Assembly (NCBI GenBank): GCA_910577035.1
Contig: CAJTKW010000082.1
Location: 1 to 16,925, forward strand
Direction of reading: 5' to 3'
Length of the DNA: 16,925 nucleotides
From: an uncultured Acetatifactor sp.
GTDB lineage: Bacteria; Bacillota; Clostridia; Lachnospirales; Lachnospiraceae
Of this stretch, positions 11,726-16,925 are shown in pieces. The notes below the pieces were generated by a model. That model was not told the DNA's origin and ran no database searches. It saw nothing but the letters and a program-made list of their open reading frames with translations. Position 1 is the first letter of the stretch. Each line of letters opens with the position of its first letter. Made by a program: the position numbers and the translations under genes.

Positions 11726-12841
11726 ATGAAACGGTATACGGTGGAGACAGCGGTCGAGGGCACGACAAAGTATTTCTATATCATGGACGGGGAGACGCTG
11801 GACATCGCCCTGCTTCCGAGCAAGTATCTGAAACACAAGATAAAGGCAAACCTTTCCCCGAACACGGTAAAGAGGTACGCTTTTTCCATCTGCTGTTACC
11901 TGGAATACCTGGCGGAAAAGGGCCTGGACTTCCAGACGGTCTGCGGCATGGGGTATGAGGAACAGAGCAGCCATTTCACGCAGTTCCTGTACTGGCTGAA
12001 AGAGGGATGCCATACAGAAAAAAAGAAAACAGGGGATGCCGACAATGGGACCTGCAACGCATACTTAAAGGATGTGTTCGGGTTCTATCTTTTTATGTCG
12101 GAATGCGGATATGCGCCGAGCCTGCGGGTGCTTTCCTACAGCCAGATCACGGTGCCGAATGCGGCAGGCGTCAAGAGGACGCTGCGGTGCAGGTCTTTCG
12201 GCGGCTACATGAAAGCGGAGGAACGGAATGTGAGGGCGGCAGGCGAAGAAGAAATCATCGCCGCCCTGCAGGCATGCACCAACAGCCGGGACCAGCTGCT
12301 CCTCCTGCTGATCGCAGAGACCGGGTTCCGCATCGGGGAGATCCTGGGAGTGTACTATGCAAGGGACATCGACTATGGGAGACATACCATCGGTGTGTAC
12401 TTCCGCGACGACAACGAGAACGATGCCCGCGCAAAGAATGCGGAGTACCGGAAAGCCAAGATCAGCGATGATGCCTTTGAATTCCTGATGGGATACCTCG
12501 CCGAGTACAGGGAACTCCTCCAGCACCAGGATTACCTGTTCATCAACGTCTCCGGCGATACCGCGGGGCAGCCGCTGAAAGTGGACAGCGTCTACGCCAT
12601 GCTGGATCGGGTGGCGGAAAAGACAGGGACGGAACTGACGCCGCACATGCTGCGGAGGTATTTCGCAGTCACAAGATGGAATGCAGGCTGGCCGCTGGAA
12701 CTGATCAGCCAGGCCCTTGGGCATAAGCACCTGGATACCACGATCAAATACCTGGGCATCCTGGACGACAAGCTGCTGGAGGCGAGCCGGGAGTTCTATG
12801 AGAAGCATTCCGTAAATTACGGCATCGGGAAGATGCCATAG
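11726..12841 (+). CDS. Tyrosine recombinase 1 (TnpA-like)
   Basis: A 371-residue tyrosine recombinase, close to Tn554 TnpA (about 360). AAGGAGG lies 9 bases before the ATG. An N-terminal core-binding domain (about 25-150, with NLSPNTVKRYAFSICCYLEY) precedes the catalytic domain. Catalytic residues are Arg202 in ETGFRIGEILG, a basic hairpin near 235-243 (ARAKNAEYRK) for the lysine, His307 and Arg310 in TPHMLRRYF, His333 in LGHKH and Tyr342 in TTIKYLGI. The usual second His of HxLRH is Arg311, a tolerated variation. It cuts and joins DNA through a 3'-phosphotyrosine at the element ends. It is followed after 15 bases by the second recombinase gene, so the proteins probably act together. The catalytic set appears complete. 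Confidence 0.93.
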   Translation: MKRYTVETAVEGTTKYFYIMDGETLDIALLPSKYLKHKIKANLSPNTVKRYAFSICCYLEYLAEKGLDFQTVCGMGYEEQSSHFTQFLYWLKEGCHTEKKKTGDADNGTCNAYLKDVFGFYLFMSECGYAPSLRVLSYSQITVPNAAGVKRTLRCRSFGGYMKAEERNVRAAGEEEIIAALQACTNSRDQLLLLLIAETGFRIGEILGVYYARDIDYGRHTIGVYFRDDNENDARAKNAEYRKAKISDDAFEFLMGYLAEYRELLQHQDYLFINVSGDTAGQPLKVDSVYAMLDRVAEKTGTELTPHMLRRYFAVTRWNAGWPLELISQALGHKHLDTTIKYLGILDDKLLEASREFYEKHSVNYGIGKMP

Positions 12842-12856
12842 GAAAGGGTGGTGGGT

Positions 12857-14629
12857 ATGCAGGCATACCAATACCTGCAGGCGGCGCCGCAGGAGGACAC
12901 AGGACAATTACAGGAACAGCTGGAGAGGGAGCTTGCGGAATGCACAGAGATACTCCCCACACACCGCAATAAACTCAGGGCATTCATGGAGGGCAGGGGA
13001 ATCTGGCATATCTGTGATTTGGACTACCCGGCAAGGGCAGCATATGAGCAGTTCCTGAAAGGGCAGTTCCGATCCACGGCATACATGGCATACCTGAAGG
13101 CCATGGACCTGGTCAAGCTGCACTCCATCAAAGAGCAGGTGAGGGCGGTACGGGAAAGGGGAAGGCCCACGGCAGAATACGGAAACGGAATCCTGTTCCT
13201 GCCATACCATCCGGACCCGGAGATTGCGGAGCGGTTCATCGATGCCGCCAACAAGGGCAGGCTGGCATGGGATTTCGGGCAGAAAGCGCCGGAGAAGATG
13301 AAACGACAGATTTTTGCCAGCCTGCATTATGTCATCGGGAATTATAATGGGGACCAGCTACAGGTTCATCTCCGCAGGCTTAAAGAACTGTACGGTTTCT
13401 GCATTGACAGGAAGATTGCCAGCATTGACGGGATTGAACTTGTGCAGGCGGAAGAATTTGAGGAAACCATGCAGGCATCCGGGGAAAAAGGAGCGGCATA
13501 CGGCATCATCGACCTATGCAGGAAGGCGCTTTTTATGCAGGCTGCCGAAATTTGCTGGGATGCAAATGTGTGGTACATGGAACGCCTGCACATACAGCCG
13601 GAACGCCTGAACCCAGCAAAACCGGTAAAGGCTATGTCGTTTTTGGAGGTTACGCACAAGGGAAACCGGGAACTTCTGAAGAAATACATGCGTTATGGGA
13701 TAGGGGTCACGAACCTGTCAATCAGCGTCCTGCGGACAGAGATGATATGGGTAAGGAACTTCCTGTCAGAGGCAGGGCGGGAAGATATCTGCCAGGCCAC
13801 AGGGAAGCAGATGGAGGAATACTTCCTGAAACTGGCGGACAAGGGACTCCAGCCGAAATCCTATAATGCGCAGGTCATGAGCATACAGCATTTTTTCAAC
13901 TTCCTGATCGCAAGGGGGTACATTGAGAGGGCGCCATTCTGTGTGGATTATTACCTGAAAAAAGTGGTGCCGAAACATAATGACAGGAGCGTGGATGCAG
14001 AAATCCGGGCTGAGATACTGCAAAAGCTCCCCGGTTTCCCGGAGGACATCCGGCTGATGTACCTGCATCTGTGGGGCATCGGCCTGCGCATCAGCGAGGT
14101 CTGCATACTGAAGGGGGATGCCTATTACATACAGGGAAAGGATGCATGGGTACAGGTCTACCAGACGAAGATGCGGAGTTATAAGCGGATACCCATACCA
14201 TACGCCCTGTACCGCCTGATGATGGTATACCTGAAAAAACATCAGATAGGGCCGGATGATTATGCGTTCCAGAACAGCCAGGGCGAAGCCTACAGGAGCG
14301 CCACATTCCGGCTGAAGATGCAGGAATGCTGTGAAAAAAACGGCATAAAAGGAGGGGAATACATTTTCAGGTCCCACGACTACCGCCACGGCATAGCCAC
14401 TCTGTTTTACGACAGCGGGGTATCCCTGCAGGGCGTGAGGGATTATCTGGGCCATGTCTATGAGGAAATGACCCAGCAGTATATAGACTACATGCCAAGG
14501 AAGATAGAAAAAGCAAACGAAAAATATTTTAAGGAGCACGGCAGCCTTGCGGCCGGCCTGAAGATAAGGAAAGGAGGGAGCGGCAGTGATGGAAAACAGG
14601 ATCAGCCTGAAAGGACTGGAAAGCTATAA
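12857..14629 (+). CDS. Tyrosine recombinase 2 (TnpB-like)
   Basis: About 590 residues, near the size of Tn554 TnpB (about 630). Of the possible starts, ATG 12857 fits the GGAAAGGG/GGTGG sequence best; GTG 12848 is possible. A long N-terminal region of about 270 residues has no clear motif. It is followed by a second core-binding-like helical region (STLR..MIWVRNFLSEAG, then YNAQVMSIQHFFNFLIARGY, 300-370). The catalytic domain has Arg411 in GIGLRISEVC, a lysine in QTKMRSYKRIPIP, His507-x-x-Arg510-His511 in SHDYRHGIAT, His533 in LGHVY and Tyr542 in TQQYIDYM. All are present. The 3' end overlaps the next recombinase gene by 44 bases. In Tn554 both TnpA and TnpB are needed for insertion, and the same is likely here. 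Confidence 0.92.
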   Translation: MQAYQYLQAAPQEDTGQLQEQLERELAECTEILPTHRNKLRAFMEGRGIWHICDLDYPARAAYEQFLKGQFRSTAYMAYLKAMDLVKLHSIKEQVRAVRERGRPTAEYGNGILFLPYHPDPEIAERFIDAANKGRLAWDFGQKAPEKMKRQIFASLHYVIGNYNGDQLQVHLRRLKELYGFCIDRKIASIDGIELVQAEEFEETMQASGEKGAAYGIIDLCRKALFMQAAEICWDANVWYMERLHIQPERLNPAKPVKAMSFLEVTHKGNRELLKKYMRYGIGVTNLSISVLRTEMIWVRNFLSEAGREDICQATGKQMEEYFLKLADKGLQPKSYNAQVMSIQHFFNFLIARGYIERAPFCVDYYLKKVVPKHNDRSVDAEIRAEILQKLPGFPEDIRLMYLHLWGIGLRISEVCILKGDAYYIQGKDAWVQVYQTKMRSYKRIPIPYALYRLMMVYLKKHQIGPDDYAFQNSQGEAYRSATFRLKMQECCEKNGIKGGEYIFRSHDYRHGIATLFYDSGVSLQGVRDYLGHVYEEMTQQYIDYMPRKIEKANEKYFKEHGSLAAGLKIRKGGSGSDGKQDQPERTGKL

Positions 14630-16106
14630 AGCGGCAACGGACATCCAGAGGAAACGGATGGGGAAAGACCCTCACTATGACCTGGGCGGCGTCCCGGCAG
14701 ATAAGATGCGGGAAGAATTTGCGGCATTCATCCTGCACAGGGCAGGGAGCGTGTCCCTGATGACCGTTTATGGGGAGAGACAGTTTTTCAAAAAAGTATG
14801 CATTTTCCTGCAGAAACGAGCAAAGCGTGTGGAAAGCTTCGGCGACCGTGACACAGAAACATGGCTGCGGCAGTTTAAGGGATGGATGATGTCAGAGGGC
14901 ATCCCGCAGACTTTCGAGAAGCACGGGGTATACGGGAGCGTGAGCACAGGCAGGAGCAGGCTTCTCTGTTATTTTATCCAGTTACTGGAATTCACAGGGC
15001 AAAAAAGGATGCAGGGGGATGAGACAGATAAGGATATATGGGAAATCGAAAGGCTGGATATCCCGGTCAGGGCGAACCCCATAAAGAATTACAGGACAGT
15101 CAATTTCACCAAAATATCACAGCCTGGGATACGGGAGGAACTGAAAAAGGGCATATACCTGAACCTCCAGAAAGAAGCAATCGCCTGCGTACAGAAAGAG
15201 ATGACGGCAATGCGCCGGCTGTCAGAATACCTGGCCGCCAGGCAGAAAGAGGTGCAGTCCTGCCGGGATATCAGCAGGGAAGTCCTGGAGGAATACCTGA
15301 CATACCTGAAAACGGAGGATATAGAAACCAAGAGTTTCCATGCGGACTTAAACAGGCTCAGGGCCATCCTGGAGAGCATCGGCAAGGTGTGCGGCTATGC
15401 CAACCTGGAGCTGCTGTTCTTAAACCGGGACATCCCGCCGGCCCGCCAGCCGGAATTCAAAGTATACTCTGACAGCGAACTGCAGAGGCTGAATGCCGGG
15501 ACCGTGAAGCTGGATGAACAGATTGCCAGGGCAATGATCATACACCAGATGCTGGGCACACGGATCTCCGACACGCTGACGCTCCAGACGGACTGCCTGT
15601 ACGACAGCGGCGGGGAAACGATCATAAGGATACGGCAGATGAAAACAAAAACTTTTGAAAAGCCGGTGAGCCACGATCTTGCAGAACTGATCCGCAAGGC
15701 AATCGCTTATACGGAGGAACGGCATGGACCGACCAAATTCATCTTTGTGGACGATAAGAATCCGGAGAATCCCCTGCCGTATAACAGGCTGCAGAACAAG
15801 GTGGTGGAAATGATCCATAAAGAAAACCTGCGGGATGACAATGGCAGGCTGTTCGGTTTCGGGAGCCATATGTTCCGGCACTATTACGGGGTGAAGCTGA
15901 CGGAGATGCATCTGGACGATTTCACCATAGCCAAGCTGCTGGGGCACAGCAGCGTCCAGAACGTGAAATATTACAGGAAGATGAGCAACCAGACGCTGGC
16001 CGATGAGACACGGGAAGTCAGGAATATGCTGTCAGAGATCATCCTGCAGAATTTGGACGGATGGGAGGAAGAATATGAACAAATACGAGAAGATGCTGGA
16101 ATGTAA
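14586..16106 (+). CDS. Tyrosine recombinase 3, an addition relative to Tn554
   Basis: 506 residues from GTG 14586, or 505 from ATG 14589; AAAGGAGGG precedes both, and the spacing favours the GTG slightly. The catalytic domain holds Arg326 in MLGTRISDTLTL, lysines in RQMKTKTFEKPV, His428-x-x-Arg431-His432 in SHMFRHYYGV, His454 in LGHSSVQ and Tyr463 in NVKYYRKMS (Tyr462 is adjacent). The N-terminal 300 residues are helical and include a core-binding-like stretch (EYLTYLKTEDIETKSFHADL). It overlaps the preceding gene by 44 bases and the TnpC-like gene by 32, so expression is coupled. Tn554 itself has only two recombinases. A third gives the arrangement of trio elements but retains the TnpC-like partner. 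Confidence 0.92.
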   Translation: MMENRISLKGLESYKAATDIQRKRMGKDPHYDLGGVPADKMREEFAAFILHRAGSVSLMTVYGERQFFKKVCIFLQKRAKRVESFGDRDTETWLRQFKGWMMSEGIPQTFEKHGVYGSVSTGRSRLLCYFIQLLEFTGQKRMQGDETDKDIWEIERLDIPVRANPIKNYRTVNFTKISQPGIREELKKGIYLNLQKEAIACVQKEMTAMRRLSEYLAARQKEVQSCRDISREVLEEYLTYLKTEDIETKSFHADLNRLRAILESIGKVCGYANLELLFLNRDIPPARQPEFKVYSDSELQRLNAGTVKLDEQIARAMIIHQMLGTRISDTLTLQTDCLYDSGGETIIRIRQMKTKTFEKPVSHDLAELIRKAIAYTEERHGPTKFIFVDDKNPENPLPYNRLQNKVVEMIHKENLRDDNGRLFGFGSHMFRHYYGVKLTEMHLDDFTIAKLLGHSSVQNVKYYRKMSNQTLADETREVRNMLSEIILQNLDGWEEEYEQIREDAGM

Positions 16107-16458
16107 CAGGAAAGCCAGCGATGAGAAGATTGAGAGGGCGAGGAAAGCCATCTTTGAACTGATGGATGAGGGGGAAAAGGTCACAGTCCCGAAGCTGATG
16201 GAAAAAACAGGGCTTTCAAGAGGCTTTTTCTACAAGAACCCATCGGTACGCCAGACACTCGACAAGGTGCTGGAACAGCAGGGCGGCGTGAGCCATCCGA
16301 GGAAGAACATACTTGACATGGCAATGAACAACGAGATCCTGTCCCTGCAGAAACAGATCCGGGCAATGCAGCAGGAAATGGATGCCCTGCGCCAGGAGAA
16401 TGAAAAGCTGAAAAAGGCGTTGGATCGGAAGAACAGGGAGCTGCTCCGGAATCTGTAA
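16075..16458 (+). CDS. TnpC-like DNA-binding protein (DUF6262 type)
   Basis: A 127-residue protein, matching Tn554 TnpC in length (125) and position after the recombinases. The ATG at 16075 follows GGGAGGAAG. Residues about 34-62 form a helix-turn-helix (KVTVPKLMEKTGLSRGFFYK, then NPSVRQTL). Residues about 84-124 form a coiled coil with heptad spacing (ILSLQKQIRAMQQEMDALRQ, ENEKLKKALD). In Tn554, TnpC is not essential but affects the efficiency and orientation of insertion. By analogy this protein is probably an accessory factor that binds the element ends or the target, acting as a dimer. The gene overlaps recombinase 3 by 32 bases. No clear terminator follows it. Confidence 0.88.
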   Translation: MNKYEKMLECNRKASDEKIERARKAIFELMDEGEKVTVPKLMEKTGLSRGFFYKNPSVRQTLDKVLEQQGGVSHPRKNILDMAMNNEILSLQKQIRAMQQEMDALRQENEKLKKALDRKNRELLRNL

Positions 16459-16492
16459 AAATACATAGCCCTTAAAGGTAAGAACCGACAGC

Positions 16493-16515
16493 CGACATAC
16501 ACAAAAGTATGCCTG
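16493..16515. repeat. Right inner palindromic site
   Basis: GACATAC (16494-16500) and GTATGCC (16507-16513) are near-perfect inverted arms (6 of 7) around a 6-base spacer. It shares CATACACA and GTATGCC with the outer right site at 16688-16712. It lies 35 bases after the TnpC-like stop and may be an accessory recombinase or TnpC binding site. Confidence 0.5.
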
Positions 16516-16687
16516 TTGGTCGTTGGTATTGGCAAAGAACTTTTGAGTACATATCCTGCATGGAAATACGCCTGGGATCACAGAGTTTCGGGGCAGGATA
16601 AACACACACATATATAATGAAGAAAAAAATTGTCGAAAGTATGGCTGCGGTCATGCTTTTTTTACAGCAAACGACAGGAAAAACAAA

Positions 16688-16712
16688 ACGCCATACACAC
16701 TTTTGTATGCCG
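16688..16712. repeat. Right outer palindromic site
   Basis: GCCATAC (16690-16696 region) and GTATGCC (16705-16711) form inverted arms with an 8-base spacer. ACGCCATACACA (16688-16699) is the exact complement of 11693-11704 in the left site. The site lies about 45 bases before the point where ABC-ATPase similarity begins, a sensible place for the end of the element. Confidence 0.55.
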
Positions 16713-16736
16713 TTAGAGCCAGTGTTTACAAGGGAT

Positions 16737-16925
16737 TGCGGGGGCAGGGTACATTTTACGGATGAGCCGACGGGAGCGCTTGATTCGGAGACGGGAAGAA
16801 TCATTATGGATTTATTTCATAAATTAAACAAAGAGCAGAAAAAAACGATTATTCTGATTACCCATTCCGGTGAACTGGCGGAGGAAACGCAGCGGATTAT
16901 CACGATTAAGGACGGGGTGATTACG
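16737..16925 (+). pseudogene. 3' part of an ABC-transporter ATPase gene, cut at the element junction (continues past window)
   Basis: The frame encodes HFTDEPTGALDSETGRIIMD, with Walker B/D-loop DEPTGALD from 16761, then KKTIILITHSGELAEETQRI with the switch histidine, and IKDGVIT. This is the ending of a MacB/LolD-type ATPase (DEPTGALDS). The Walker A, Q-loop and signature parts are missing. Upstream the same frame remains open to an ATG at 16617, but that stretch (KKKIVESMAAVMLFLQQ...) has no ABC similarity, no ribosome binding site and contains the palindromic site at 16688-16712. The natural reading is a host gene whose 5' part lies beyond the other end of the inserted element. The exact junction is between about 16712 and 16757. 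No gene is seen in 16516-16616. Confidence 0.75.

Larger units (their letters stand above)
11677..16712 (+). mobile_element. Tn554-like tyrosine-recombinase integration module
   Basis: Three tyrosine-recombinase genes and a TnpC-like gene are packed head to tail. They are flanked by related imperfect palindromes at 11677-11704, 16493-16515 and 16688-16712. The gene order A, B, extra recombinase, C resembles Tn554 (TnpA, TnpB, TnpC) with one more recombinase, and also the recombinase-in-trio elements. The module stands at the right edge of the element, just before a truncated chromosomal-type ABC gene. The true left end of the integrated element is outside the window if the whole conjugative element is moved by this module. 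If only the module moves, the left end is at about 11680. Confidence 0.7.

Noticed and set aside
12065..14539. Long minus-strand frames opposite the recombinase genes (for example 12065-12907 and 13766-14539)
   Set aside because: They mirror GC-rich coding DNA of well-identified recombinases and have no independent support.
1..16925. CRISPR array, rRNA or complete tRNA gene
   Set aside because: No regularly spaced repeats and no recognisable rRNA or tRNA sequence were seen on either strand.

Overview
The window reads as the accessory part of a Firmicutes genome, most likely a gut Lachnospiraceae or related Clostridia. The basis is the type of VirD4 coupling protein, strong AGGAGG ribosome binding sites, and the mix of a GC-rich conjugative-element backbone with AT-rich cargo. 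No species can be named from the sequence alone.

Layout. (1) 1-2440, GC-rich: the C-terminal half of a VirD4/TraG coupling protein, a small winged-helix protein, then a leftward operon of two unrecognised proteins and an XRE regulator ending at a hairpin terminator near 1140-1180. (2) About 2500-8350, strongly AT-rich cargo: a degraded gene, a textbook promoter with a direct-repeat operator candidate, a small secreted protein framed by a perfect 14-bp inverted repeat, three polytopic membrane proteins, and a BcrA/LanF-type ABC ATPase. A frameshifted gene, an OmpR-type DNA-binding protein without receiver domain, and a leftward VanZ-like gene follow. (3) 8350-9790: a candidate structured small RNA with its own terminator, a second terminator, an element-type sigma factor, and about 650 bases without a credible gene but rich in strong hairpins. 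(4) 9794-11608, GC-rich: five rightward genes, namely an unknown protein, a MazF/PemK-type RNase without a recognisable antitoxin, a resolvase N-domain lacking its catalytic residues, an unknown protein and a 35-residue membrane peptide. (5) 11677-16712: a Tn554-like integration module with three tandem tyrosine recombinases and a TnpC-like protein, bracketed by related imperfect palindromes. (6) 16737-end: the 3' part of an ABC-transporter ATPase gene that begins just before its Walker B motif, most simply the host gene cut by integration.

How it fits together. The simplest reading is an integrative and conjugative element whose right end is near 16.7 kb. Its integrase is a Tn554-type recombinase set instead of a single integrase, and its left end lies outside the window. 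The AT-rich block is foreign cargo. Its core (secreted protein, three permease-like proteins, ATPase, nearby winged-helix regulator and VanZ-like protein) looks like a cell-envelope or antimicrobial-peptide export/immunity system. It is the best candidate here for an under-described system. The sequence does not show whether the secreted protein is a toxin, a decoy or a substrate of the transporter.
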